Positions 1 through 7,538 of a stretch of 64,000 nt of DNA are shown piece after piece. Location of the stretch: positions 248,001-312,000 of the forward strand of contig NZ_FOXU01000004.1 of NCBI RefSeq assembly GCF_900115805.1, given 5' to 3'. This DNA comes from Psychrobacillus psychrotolerans (GTDB lineage Bacteria; Bacillota; Bacilli; Bacillales_A; Planococcaceae). Positions within the stretch are counted from its first letter, which is position 1, and the number at the start of each line of letters is the position of its first letter. A program made the position numbers and the translations under genes. The notes below the pieces were generated by a model. It was not told where the DNA came from, searched no databases, and saw only the letters and a program-made list of their open reading frames with translations.

Positions 1-22
1 ACAAGCATAAGGAGGCGAACCC

Positions 23-1585
23 ATGGGCTCTACATTTATGGGACTAGAAACAGCTAGACGTGGTCTTACTACACAACAATCTGCACTATATACAACGGGA
101 CATAATATCTCCAACGCAAATACCGTAGGGTACTCACGTCAACGAGTGAATATGGAAGCAACACTAGGTTATCCAGGAACAGGTCTTAATGCTCCAAAAA
201 TACCTGGTCATCTTGGTACTGGTGTACAAGCGCAGTCTGTTCAACGTGTTCGTGATCAGTTTATTGATCGCCAATATCGTCAAGAGACAAGTAAACTAGG
301 ATACTGGGAAACTAAATCCAATGCAGTTTCTCAAATGGAAGATATCCTTTCAGAGCCATCTGACTTCGGATTAAACACATCGTTAGATCAGTTTTGGAGT
401 TCGCTTCAAATTTTAGGTACAAGTCCCGATGATGCAAGTACTCGACAAGTAGTTGTGCAAAAGGGGATAGCGGTGGCAGAATCGTTTAACTATATCAGTA
501 AGCAACTAACCGAAATTCAAGAAAATTTAAAAAACGAGATTCTAGTCACTACTAAAGATATGAACTCTATTCTTAAACAAATAGCATCAATTAATGAAGA
601 AATTCAAGCAATTGAACCAAATGGCTATATGCCAAATGATTTATATGATGCGCGTGATGTATTACTAGACGAACTTTCAAGTTATTTCCCTGTAGAAGTT
701 TCCTACGAAAAATCGGGGGGGAATGCATTAGCGATTGCAGAAGGCTCCATGAACATAACTATTAAAACTTCTAATGGTCCTGTAAGTCTGGTAAATGGTA
801 AAGAATTTTCAACTGTCACTGCTAATACCGGAGCTAATATTCCTATAACTGATGCAGAAGGGTATCAACCTTTCACAAGTTTTACTATCTCTGGCTATCC
901 AATACCTATAAAACTTGAAGACTTAGAAGCAAACAAAGGACAAATTCACTCCCTTATTAGCTCTTATGGCTATGGAGAACCAGCAGACAACACAGGCTTC
1001 TATCCAGAAATGCTGAAAAAACTAGATGAGTTGGCAAATGCATTTGCAAAAACCTTTAATGATGTTCATACAAATGGTAGTGATCTAAAGGGTAATAAAG
1101 GACAAGAATTCTTTATAAATAAAACAGATGAAAACATTAGTACTGGAATTACTGCAAGTAATATAAAAGTTCATAGTAAATTTGAAAAAGATCCCTCTCT
1201 ACTAGCTGCATCCACTTCGGACCCTATTAATGGGACAACAGGCAAACCTGAACCAGGTAATGGGGCAAATGCATTATTACTTGCTAATATTAAAGCTAAA
1301 CCAGCTGATGGATTAGGTGGAGCAACTATCCAAACTTACTATCAATCGATGATTGGACAAATGGGAGTTGTAGGAGAACAAGCGAATCGTCTTGCTACAA
1401 ACTCCGCAACCATCCAGTTAACTGTAGCAAATAATCGTGCTTCAGTTAGTTCTGTATCATTAGATGAAGAAATGACAAATATGATTACCTTCCAACAGGC
1501 ATATAATGCAAATGCTCGTATGATAACAGTAGTAGATGAAACTTTAGACAAAATTATAAACGGCATGGGCCGAGTAGGACTATAA
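23..1585 (+). CDS. flgK: Flagellar hook-associated protein 1 (hook-filament junction)
   Basis: FlgK is the first junction protein between the flagellar hook and the filament. It is exported through the flagellar type III apparatus. The 520-residue product is close to the usual Bacillus length. It carries the typical rod/hook/HAP N-terminus (GLETARRGL, then HNISNANTVGYSRQ near residues 28-41), which forms a helical D0 domain. The C-terminal helix (FQQAYNANARMITVVDETLD) pairs with it. The start follows a clear AAGGAGG with good spacing. The next gene, flgL, lies 15 nt downstream, so the two are co-transcribed. The first bases of the window end in an in-frame-looking TAA at 8-10 that probably closes the preceding gene (flgN is expected), but too little is present to call it. 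Confidence 0.97.
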   Translation: MGSTFMGLETARRGLTTQQSALYTTGHNISNANTVGYSRQRVNMEATLGYPGTGLNAPKIPGHLGTGVQAQSVQRVRDQFIDRQYRQETSKLGYWETKSNAVSQMEDILSEPSDFGLNTSLDQFWSSLQILGTSPDDASTRQVVVQKGIAVAESFNYISKQLTEIQENLKNEILVTTKDMNSILKQIASINEEIQAIEPNGYMPNDLYDARDVLLDELSSYFPVEVSYEKSGGNALAIAEGSMNITIKTSNGPVSLVNGKEFSTVTANTGANIPITDAEGYQPFTSFTISGYPIPIKLEDLEANKGQIHSLISSYGYGEPADNTGFYPEMLKKLDELANAFAKTFNDVHTNGSDLKGNKGQEFFINKTDENISTGITASNIKVHSKFEKDPSLLAASTSDPINGTTGKPEPGNGANALLLANIKAKPADGLGGATIQTYYQSMIGQMGVVGEQANRLATNSATIQLTVANNRASVSSVSLDEEMTNMITFQQAYNANARMITVVDETLDKIINGMGRVGL

Positions 1586-1600
1586 TAGGAGGACTTATAC

Positions 1601-2485
1601 ATGCGCGTAACACAATCAATGCTCTCTAGTAATATGCTTCGTAACTTATCCAACAGCTATGGCAAAATGAGTGCATTACAGGACCAAATTAATACAGGAA
1701 AGAAAATTACTCGACCATCACAGGATCCCGTAGTAGCAACAAAAGGGATTGGGTATCGTACTGATCTAAGCAAAGTAGAGCAATACCAACGTAATATTGG
1801 CGAGGTCAATAATTGGTTAGATAGCTCTGATGATGCACTAGATCATGTAGGTCAAGCAGTTATAAGATTACAAGAATTAGTAACGCAAGCAGCTACTGAT
1901 TCCAATACATCTGATGACCGCAAAAAAATCCTAGTAGAAATAACACAAATGCGTCAGCAAATACAAGATTTAGGAAACACAAAAGTAGGAGATAAATATA
2001 TATTCTCAGGTACTAATACACTAACACCTCTTCACGGTGAAAATGGCTTTGCAGAACCTTCCGTATACTCTGGGTTAACAAAAGATGTGAAAATAGAAGT
2101 GTATGACGGGGTCGAACTAAAAGTAAATACAAATGGGCATGAGCTTTTTAAAGGAATAGATGATATGCTTGCTAATATAGAAAAAGTCCTAGGTGATGGC
2201 AGTACAGGTACTGACATTAGTGGTTTTTTGACAGAAATAAGCAATAAGCAAAATAGTGTATTAGAAAAACGTGCAGATATTGGAGCACGTCAAAATCGTG
2301 TCGAAATGATGGATAATCGATTAGCGTCTCAAGAAATTATTGCAACTAAACGTATGTCTGAGAACGAAGACATTGACTATGAAGAAGCAATTACTGATAT
2401 GGTTACACAAGAGTCCATTCATAATGCGGCACTATCAATTGGTTCAAAAATTATTCAAGCAACGTTAGTAGACTTTTTAAGATAA
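1601..2485 (+). CDS. flgL: Flagellar hook-associated protein 3
   Basis: FlgL is the second junction protein, sitting between FlgK and the flagellin filament. The 294-residue product has the flagellin-like N-terminal helix (MRVTQSMLSSNMLRNLSNSY) and the C-terminal D0/D1 helix (ITDMVTQESIHNAALSIGSKIIQATLVDFL). The middle is shorter than in flagellin, as usual for FlgL. An AGGAGG lies 8 nt before the ATG. The gene is followed at once by a strong hairpin, so some transcripts probably end here even though yviE, fliW and csrA continue on the same strand. Confidence 0.96.
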   Translation: MRVTQSMLSSNMLRNLSNSYGKMSALQDQINTGKKITRPSQDPVVATKGIGYRTDLSKVEQYQRNIGEVNNWLDSSDDALDHVGQAVIRLQELVTQAATDSNTSDDRKKILVEITQMRQQIQDLGNTKVGDKYIFSGTNTLTPLHGENGFAEPSVYSGLTKDVKIEVYDGVELKVNTNGHELFKGIDDMLANIEKVLGDGSTGTDISGFLTEISNKQNSVLEKRADIGARQNRVEMMDNRLASQEIIATKRMSENEDIDYEEAITDMVTQESIHNAALSIGSKIIQATLVDFLR

Positions 2486-2490
2486 CTATA

Positions 2491-2525
2491 AAAGCGTATG
2501 AACTTCATGTTCATACGCTTTCTTT
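2491..2525 (+). terminator. Hairpin after flgL
   Basis: A perfect 13-bp inverted repeat (AAAGCGTATGAAC, 5-nt loop, GTTCATACGCTTT) begins 6 nt after the flgL stop. The T tract is short and broken by a C, so it is probably a partial terminator or an mRNA-end stabiliser rather than a full stop. Confidence 0.6.
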
Positions 2526-2539
2526 AAAGGATGATAAAA

Positions 2540-3097
2540 ATGAGAATCCCACAAATTCAAATACAAACAACGAAAGCCGAACTAGGATTATCGATCCAAC
2601 AACCTCAGCAACAAATAAAACAACAACAAGCAGACATACAAATAGAACAACCTGCTGCTATACTGTCCATTCACACTACACAGGGCGAATTACAAATCGA
2701 TTCATCTCAAGCTAGAAGAGATTTAGGAATAGTAAATTTCCTAGAATTTGCAAGAAATGATGCACAGGAAGGTCAGCAAGCGGTAATGGCTGGAATTGCA
2801 CGTCGCGCTCGAGAAGGGGAGATGATGATGAGTATTGAAAAAGGTGGTGGAAATGCTATTCATTCTATTATAGATTCCAGAACTCTTCCGAAACAAAAAA
2901 TGTTAGGCATTAAATTTATACCAAGCGGGGATGCAGTAAGAACTACATATACCCCAGCAAAGGTAGACATACAAGTACAAAAGAATGATCCTAAAATCAA
3001 TGTTCAGATTAATAAGCCAGTTCATAATTACACACCAGGTAATGTTAAGGTAGACCTAATCCAAAACCCTTCCATCCAAATTGATTGGGAAGTGTAA
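2540..3097 (+). CDS. yviE: YviE-like protein (DUF6470), flagellar cluster
   Basis: The product is about 185 residues, rich in Gln and beta-type repeats such as IQIQTTKAELGL and VDIQVQKNDPKINVQINKP. It resembles YviE/DUF6470, which occupies the same position between flgL and fliW in Bacillus subtilis. Its function is not known. An upstream ATG at 2531 is in frame but touches the Shine-Dalgarno sequence (AAAGG at 2526-2530). The ATG at 2540 has 9-nt spacing and gives the typical MRIPQIQIQ start, so I chose it. No signal peptide or membrane segment is visible. The assignment rests on position, length and composition. Confidence 0.8.
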   Translation: MRIPQIQIQTTKAELGLSIQQPQQQIKQQQADIQIEQPAAILSIHTTQGELQIDSSQARRDLGIVNFLEFARNDAQEGQQAVMAGIARRAREGEMMMSIEKGGGNAIHSIIDSRTLPKQKMLGIKFIPSGDAVRTTYTPAKVDIQVQKNDPKINVQINKPVHNYTPGNVKVDLIQNPSIQIDWEV

Positions 3098-3117
3098 CAC
3101 TAGTGAGGAGAATATAA

Positions 3118-3555
3118 ATGAAAATACAGACTGCTTACTTTGATGAAGTAGAAATCGACCAAACCAATATATTAAACTTCCATCATGGTTTACCAGGTTT
3201 CGAAGAGGAAACAGAATTTATTTTACTACCGTTACAAGATAATAGTGTCTTTCAAGTGCTGCAATCCGTTCAAACTGTCTCTTTGGCTTTTATAATAACA
3301 AACCCTTATGAAATAACTGCAGAATACAGCTTTGTATTGGAGGAAGCAACGATTCATGCTCTACAAATAAAAGATGAAAATGAAGTAGCTGTTTTTGCAA
3401 TTGTATCATTAAAAGAAACAATCGCTCAGTCTACCGTCAACCTAAAAGCACCAATCGTTTTGAATACTACAAATAAAAAAGCAAAGCAAGTTATTCTAAA
3501 CAACGAAGACTATTCAATTCGGCACTTAATCTCATCCGAAAGCAAAGAGGGGTGA
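3118..3555 (+). CDS. fliW: Flagellar assembly factor FliW
   Basis: FliW binds cytoplasmic flagellin and, when free, binds CsrA and relieves repression of hag translation. The 145-residue product is family length. It contains typical segments (GLPGFEEETEFILLPL near the N-terminus, then FAIVSLKET and APIVLNTTNKKAKQVIL). A GTGAGGAG Shine-Dalgarno sequence precedes the ATG. csrA begins 4 nt after its stop, so the antagonist and its target are translationally linked. The target hag leader lies about 400 nt downstream. Confidence 0.95.
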   Translation: MKIQTAYFDEVEIDQTNILNFHHGLPGFEEETEFILLPLQDNSVFQVLQSVQTVSLAFIITNPYEITAEYSFVLEEATIHALQIKDENEVAVFAIVSLKETIAQSTVNLKAPIVLNTTNKKAKQVILNNEDYSIRHLISSESKEG

Positions 3556-3559
3556 GCAA

Positions 3560-3769
3560 ATGCTAGTACTATCAAGAAAAGCTGGGGAAACTATTTATAT
3601 AGGAGAAGACATCGAAATAGTAATCTCTGAAGTAAAAGGAGAACAGGTGAAAATCGGTATACGTGCTCCAAGAAATATAGATATTATTAGAGGAGAGCTA
3701 AGACAGGACGTGTCAGAATCTAACACAGAAGCTGTTATCACCAGCTTAGACCTTTTCAAGAAACTTTAA
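3560..3769 (+). CDS. csrA: Carbon storage regulator / translational repressor CsrA
   Basis: CsrA is a small dimeric RNA-binding protein that recognises GGA motifs. In Bacillus it represses hag translation. The 69-residue product starts MLVLSRKAGETIYIGEDIEI and has the conserved VKIGIRAPRNIDIIR core with the RNA-contacting Arg, giving a complete family member. The Shine-Dalgarno sequence GAGGGGTG overlaps the end of fliW. A hairpin-borne GGA and a second GGA in the Shine-Dalgarno sequence of the next gene, hag, are the likely targets. Confidence 0.97.
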   Translation: MLVLSRKAGETIYIGEDIEIVISEVKGEQVKIGIRAPRNIDIIRGELRQDVSESNTEAVITSLDLFKKL

Positions 3770-3811
3770 TACTAATCTCAAAAAATATTTCAAATTAATT
3801 ATTAAAACTAT

Positions 3812-3837
3812 TAAACATTAGCAAAACGTTCCGATAC
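3812..3837 (+). promoter_or_regulatory. Sigma-D-type promoter of hag
   Basis: TAAA at 3812-3815, 14 nt, then TCCGATAC at 3830-3837 closely fits the known sigma-D (SigD) pattern TAAA-N14-16-GCCGATAT. It sits about 110 nt before the flagellin start codon, leaving a long untranslated leader as in Bacillus subtilis hag. Confidence 0.8.
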
Positions 3838-3900
3838 TATCTATGTAAGCAAGAGAAACCAGTTCGGCCGGCTTGACTATCTTGTCAACATACTAAACAT

Positions 3901-3937
3901 TGCTCACATGGAAGTGAGCAACACATTCCAAGGAGGA
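3901..3937 (+). promoter_or_regulatory. CsrA-binding region in the hag leader
   Basis: A 7-bp hairpin (TGCTCAC/GTGAGCA, 3901-3920) presents GGA in its loop (ATGGAA). The hag Shine-Dalgarno sequence AAGGAGGA at about 3930-3937 supplies a second GGA 20 nt away. This is the known two-site arrangement by which a CsrA dimer bridges a hairpin loop and the ribosome-binding site. fliW and csrA lie immediately upstream. The motif is seen directly; binding is inferred from the B. subtilis system. Confidence 0.8.
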
Positions 3938-3944
3938 ACTTATA

Positions 3945-5525
3945 ATGAGAATTAATCACAATATCGCAGCAATTAACACACATCGCCAATTAGGCGCAGC
4001 TAACAACAATCAATCAAAATCAATGGAAAAATTATCTTCAGGTCTTCGTATTAACCGTGCTGGAGACGATGCAGCTGGTCTTGCTATCTCTGAAAAAATG
4101 CGTGCTCAAGTACGTGGTTTAGATCAAGCTTCATCAAATGCTCAAGATGGTATTTCAATGATTCAAACAGCTGAGGGTGCATTAGGTGAAACACACTCAA
4201 TCTTACAACGTATGCGTGAATTAGCAGTACAATCTTCAAATGATACAAATACAGATTCAGACCGTTCAGAAATTCAAAAAGAAGTTGACCAATTAGCTAG
4301 CGAAGTTACAAGAATTGCTAATAATACTGAATTCAATACACAAAAACTTCTAAATGGTGGAATTACGCAAGAAGGTCTTGGCGAGAATACATTCCATATT
4401 GGGGCAAATGCAGGTCAAAAAATTGATATTAGCATTTCAGCAATGGATGCTAAATCACTAGGCATTTCAAGAGATGCAAATACAGCTACCGCAGCAGGAG
4501 CAGGTTCTGTTTCTACAGCTACTGTTGCTAATTCTTTTGGACCTCAAATAGCAGATGGTAATGTTATTCAATTAAATTATACAGCTGCTATAGATGCAGA
4601 AGCTGCTACTAGTGCAGTGAAAACTGGTGGCGCTTTAACTGGTACACTAGATATGACTGGTGCAGTCTCAATTGAACTTGGAGGAGAAACGGTAGCATTA
4701 GATGATGTAAAATTGTTAGGAGCTAATTTTGATTCAGATAATGATGCAGCAGACCTTCAAGCGGCGTTACAAGCTGATATTGACAGTGTTACAGCATTGG
4801 CAGGGAAATATAACGTTGGATTAACATCTGATAATAAAATTACTATTACTCACATAGAAAAGACTGGTACCGACTCTGAAGTAGATTTGACTGCTTCAAA
4901 TGCTGGAACTTTAACTTTACTTGGATTAGATGATACAGCTGTAAATGGAGATGCCGCAGTAACTGCAGAATCTGCTAAAGTTACTTTGACAGGTACAACA
5001 GGTACAACAGCAGTTCAGAGTGTTAATGTTAAGGATACTGATACTAGCTTCACTGTAGCAGCAGGCGATTTTAAAGGGTTAACTGTTAATTTAGCTGGAG
5101 CAGCAAGTACATTAACAAATACAGGTACAGCAGATACAGTTACTCTTTCTACAACAGCTACATCAGCTTCTTCAGCATCATTCTCTGGTGGAGCTAAAAT
5201 GGCAGATGCTGTTACAACAGCAGGTATTGATGTATCATCAAAAGAATCTGCAAATAGTGCAATTACTGTGATTAATAAAGCAATTGAAACAGTATCTGCA
5301 GAACGTTCTAAACTTGGTGCTGTACAAAACCGTTTAGATCACACAATCAACAACTTAGGAACATCTTCTGAAAACTTAACTGCTGCGGAATCTCGTATCC
5401 GTGATGTAGATATGGCGAAAGAAATGATGAACCAAACAAAAGAATCAATTTTGGCTCAAGCTTCTCAAGCAATGCTTGCACAAGCAAACCAAAAACCACA
5501 AGCTGTTCTTCAATTATTACAATAA
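3945..5525 (+). CDS. hag: Flagellin
   Basis: Flagellin is the filament subunit, exported through the flagellar channel. The 526-residue product has the conserved N-terminal D0/D1 block ([17 protein letters not shown], then [20 protein letters not shown]) and the C-terminal block (residues about 435-526, ending [18 protein letters not shown]). Between them, residues about 176-435 form an extended surface domain rich in Ala, Thr and Asp. Bacillus subtilis Hag has almost no such domain. Translation is probably held by CsrA through the leader hairpin. A strong terminator follows. Confidence 0.98.
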   Translation: MRINHNIAAINTHRQLGAANNNQSKSMEKLSSGLRINRAGDDAAGLAISEKMRAQVRGLDQASSNAQDGISMIQTAEGALGETHSILQRMRELAVQSSNDTNTDSDRSEIQKEVDQLASEVTRIANNTEFNTQKLLNGGITQEGLGENTFHIGANAGQKIDISISAMDAKSLGISRDANTATAAGAGSVSTATVANSFGPQIADGNVIQLNYTAAIDAEAATSAVKTGGALTGTLDMTGAVSIELGGETVALDDVKLLGANFDSDNDAADLQAALQADIDSVTALAGKYNVGLTSDNKITITHIEKTGTDSEVDLTASNAGTLTLLGLDDTAVNGDAAVTAESAKVTLTGTTGTTAVQSVNVKDTDTSFTVAAGDFKGLTVNLAGAASTLTNTGTADTVTLSTTATSASSASFSGGAKMADAVTTAGIDVSSKESANSAITVINKAIETVSAERSKLGAVQNRLDHTINNLGTSSENLTAAESRIRDVDMAKEMMNQTKESILAQASQAMLAQANQKPQAVLQLLQ

Positions 5526-5544
5526 TTTTAGAATATTGGAAAGG

Positions 5545-5571
5545 GACTCTAGCGCTGCTAGGGTCTTTTTT
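5545..5571 (+). terminator. Terminator of hag
   Basis: GACTCTAGC, 3-nt loop, GCTAGGGTC (5545-5565, with G-U pairs), followed by six T. This is a classic intrinsic terminator 20 nt after the hag stop. Confidence 0.88.
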
Positions 5572-5596
5572 CTATTCTAAGGAAGGATTTAATATT

Positions 5597-5878
5597 ATGA
5601 AAAAGTATAATATAAGCATGATAGTGTACCAAGATTATTATGGCAAAGATATAAAACTCAAGGTTCAAGAAATAGAGCTTAGAGATAATACAGAGGATTC
5701 TTCAGGATATTGTGATATTTGTTTGGAGGAAATTAAAGAATTTACATTAGTTGAAGGTGATAGTCGTACTTTTTTCTTTGAGACGGATAGAGGTGTTCAC
5801 TTGAGTGGAGAAGGAAAGGTTCAATACGACGGAAAAAATGGTTATTGTATAGTTTTAAAAATGATAAAACTAGTCTAG
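5597..5878 (+). CDS. Hypothetical 93-residue protein downstream of flagellin
   Basis: The ORF starts 9 nt after GGAAGGA and encodes MKKYNISMIVYQDYYGKDI..., a small soluble protein with no signal peptide or membrane segment. It is mostly beta-type sequence and has a CDIC pair near residue 39 (GYCDICLEEIKEF) plus one further Cys near the C-terminus. I do not recognise the family. It lies between hag and a patch of decayed genes. The ribosome-binding site and codon usage make it plausible, but it could be a remnant with no function. Confidence 0.55.
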   Translation: MKKYNISMIVYQDYYGKDIKLKVQEIELRDNTEDSSGYCDICLEEIKEFTLVEGDSRTFFFETDRGVHLSGEGKVQYDGKNGYCIVLKMIKLV

Positions 5879-5913
5879 CCCTCATTATATGGACAGTTTA
5901 AAATTATGTAATG

Positions 5914-5952
5914 CAGCCAAATTTAGGTGGAAGTATTGATTTGAAATTATAA
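5914..5952 (+). pseudogene. 3' fragment of a YjfB-type motility gene
   Basis: Reading from 5914 gives QPNLGGSIDLKL and then TAA. This is the C-terminus of the YjfB-like putative motility family, and it is nearly identical to the end of the damaged copy at 6336. The homology continues a few bases past the stop (AATAGAAGTATTTT). No start or 5' part is visible here. It is probably the surviving tail of a second, deleted copy. Confidence 0.6.
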
Positions 5953-6074
5953 TAGAAGTATTTTTCTATCCCACAATGTTTTGAATAGACGCATGAAAAT
6001 TAAAGTATCCAAAAATGCTTGAATTCATGTGAATGTTTCTAATGCTGTGAAATTTCGATTAAGAAAGGAGTAGT

Positions 6075-6314
6075 ATGGATAAAGAAACTCAAGAGTATAG
6101 AAAATTTCTTGAAGATCAACTCGAGTGGTGTAAGAAACAAGATCATATCTTAGAGGAAATAGAAGACAAACTGTATGAAATGAAAGAAATAGCAGAGTGC
6201 GCTCTTGCAAATGACGTGAATACCGATGAAATTGAGAGATTGAATCATCAGATGGATAACTTGAAAAAGGAAATTCAGTATCTTGAAAAACAGATACACG
6301 CTGTTGTACATTAA
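6075..6314 (+). CDS. Small coiled-coil hypothetical protein
   Basis: The ORF encodes 79 residues and starts just after AAAGGAG. The protein is highly charged and predicted helical throughout (EDQLEWCKKQDHILEEIEDK, then IERLNHQMDNLKKEIQYLEK), with heptad spacing suggesting a coiled coil. No recognised domain. It directly precedes a damaged yjfB-like gene with its own ribosome-binding site 15 nt downstream, so the two probably formed a small motility-associated unit. The role is unknown. Confidence 0.6.
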   Translation: MDKETQEYRKFLEDQLEWCKKQDHILEEIEDKLYEMKEIAECALANDVNTDEIERLNHQMDNLKKEIQYLEKQIHAVVH

Positions 6315-6335
6315 AACTAGAAAGGTAGTTTTCGT

Positions 6336-6532
6336 ATGGATATTGCATTATTATCAATGGTCATGAGCCAACAGAATGTATGCAACAAGCATCAATGTCC
6401 GTTATGAAACAAGCAATGGGCAGTGCCGAAAAGCAAGGTAATGCGCTTCAAAATCTAATGACTACGACAGATGTATCTGCCATTCAACAAGCTGCTCAGC
6501 CACATTTAGGTGGAAATATTGATTTGAAATTA
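6336..6532 (+). pseudogene. yjfB: Frameshifted YjfB-type putative motility protein
   Basis: Translation from ATG 6336 gives MDIALLSMVMSQQNV and then leaves frame. From 6380 the next frame continues MQQASMSVMKQAMGSAEKQ and ends LGGNIDLKL, the usual YjfB C-terminus. One base appears lost near 6380. Compared with the fragment at 5914-5952, two bases are also missing where the stop codon should be, so the second frame reads on to 6637 in unrelated sequence. A ribosome-binding site (AAAGG) remains. This is a decayed gene rather than the 85-residue protein an ORF caller would report. Confidence 0.75.
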
Positions 6533-6726
6533 ATAGAAGTATTTTCGAGTAGCCTTGATGAGAGGTTGCTCTTTATCTTTTTGGAGCAAAATGGGAGAAG
6601 AAGATTGTGCTCCGAAAGTCCACCTACTCGCTATTAGTGTGCTGGAAGTTACAAAAAGAGAAACGAATACATAATCAGTAATAACAGAATAATTAGATAT
6701 ATATATTATAATCATAGAAGAACTAC

Positions 6727-6760
6727 CTCTAACATCTACTACAGGTGTTAGGGCTTTTTG
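6727..6760 (+). terminator. Intrinsic terminator
   Basis: A 10-bp stem (6727-6736 with 6744-6753, some G-U) with a 7-nt loop is followed by CTTTTTG and a second T-rich stretch. It ends the hag-downstream unit. Confidence 0.75.
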
Positions 6761-6794
6761 TATTTTTATTAAACTATTCAAGGAGGAATTAATC

Positions 6795-7038
6795 ATGGAA
6801 GAAAAACAATCAAAAGTAATACAAGCTAAGCGTGTAGATATTGTTTCGATCGCATGATAAAGAATCTTCGCTTATGTATCAAGGACGTAATGTGCGAAGT
6901 CCAGCCGATTGCTATAAGTTATTCAAACAGTTATTAGGGGAAATGGACAGGGAATATATCATCTTTATTGGTCTGAATACCAAAAGTCAACCAACCGTAC
7001 TGACAGTGGCTTCCATTTTCCATTCTTATTTATTATAG
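6795..7038 (+). pseudogene. Truncated, frameshifted RadC-family (JAB/MPN) gene
   Basis: A good AGGAGG precedes ATG 6795, which gives MEEKQSKVIQAKRVDIVSI and then a stop at 6855-6857. In another frame from about 6850 the sequence continues ESSLMYQGRNVRSPADCYKL, then REYIIFIGLNTKSQPTVLTV, a recognisable RadC N-terminal half. It then ends in unrelated residues. The metal-binding HxHPxxD segment of the JAB domain is absent. RadC-type genes often travel with mobile elements, so this may mark a past insertion in the flagellar locus. Confidence 0.7.
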
Positions 7039-7077
7039 CTATGAAGCTTTACTTAACAATTTATTTTTTTAGTTCCT

Positions 7078-7103
7078 TAAAAAATATTTTTTTTGGACGA
7101 TAT
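7078..7103 (+). promoter_or_regulatory. Sigma-D-type promoter of flaG-fliDST
   Basis: TAAA at 7078-7081, 14 nt, then GACGATAT at 7096-7103. This matches the SigD consensus GCCGATAT at seven of eight positions. It lies 40 nt upstream of the flaG start, where a SigD promoter is expected for flaG-fliD-fliS-fliT. Confidence 0.78.
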
Positions 7104-7142
7104 AACCTGTAAGGATCTTCTAATATAGGGAGGCAAGTGTGC

Positions 7143-7523
7143 ATGGTAAATAGAATAACTGAGAGTGGCAATAATTCTTCAATTTCCTTTTCTATTAAGC
7201 AAGAAAATATTGGTAGACAAACTATTAGTGAGGGTAAAATGGTTACTCCAGAAATGCAAGATACACCAAAAAATGAAGATTTATCAGTAGAAAATCTTTC
7301 CTCTGATAAAGTGAAAAAAATGACAGAGAGCTTAAATGACTTTCTAGAAACTACTAGTACAAAACTAAGATATGAGTTTCATGAGAAATTAGAAAAATAC
7401 TATGTGACTCTAGTGGATACCGAGACTGATCAACTAGTCCGTGAAATTCCAAATAAGAAGTTGATGGACATGTATGCTTCTATGTTAGATTTTATTGGTG
7501 TACTTATAGATAAGAAAATATAG
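7143..7523 (+). CDS. flaG: Flagellar protein FlaG
   Basis: FlaG influences filament length in several bacteria; the biochemical role is not settled. The product has a variable N-terminus and the conserved C-terminal domain (LRYEFHEKLEKYYVTLVDTE, then LVREIPNKKLMDMYASMLDF), about 126 residues in all. A GTG at 7137 is in frame but only 3 nt from the Shine-Dalgarno sequence GGGAGG. ATG 7143 is better spaced, so I chose it. It is first in a flaG-fliD-fliS-fliT operon, 15 nt before fliD. Confidence 0.9.
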   Translation: MVNRITESGNNSSISFSIKQENIGRQTISEGKMVTPEMQDTPKNEDLSVENLSSDKVKKMTESLNDFLETTSTKLRYEFHEKLEKYYVTLVDTETDQLVREIPNKKLMDMYASMLDFIGVLIDKKI

Positions 7524-7538
7524 AAAGCCGGTGTTTTT

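Noticed and set aside
1-22. End of an upstream gene (flgN expected)
   Set aside because: Only three possible codons and a TAA are visible, which is too little to support a feature.
6380-6637. 85-residue protein from an internal ATG
   Set aside because: It is the frameshifted remainder of the yjfB-like gene with read-through into unrelated sequence.
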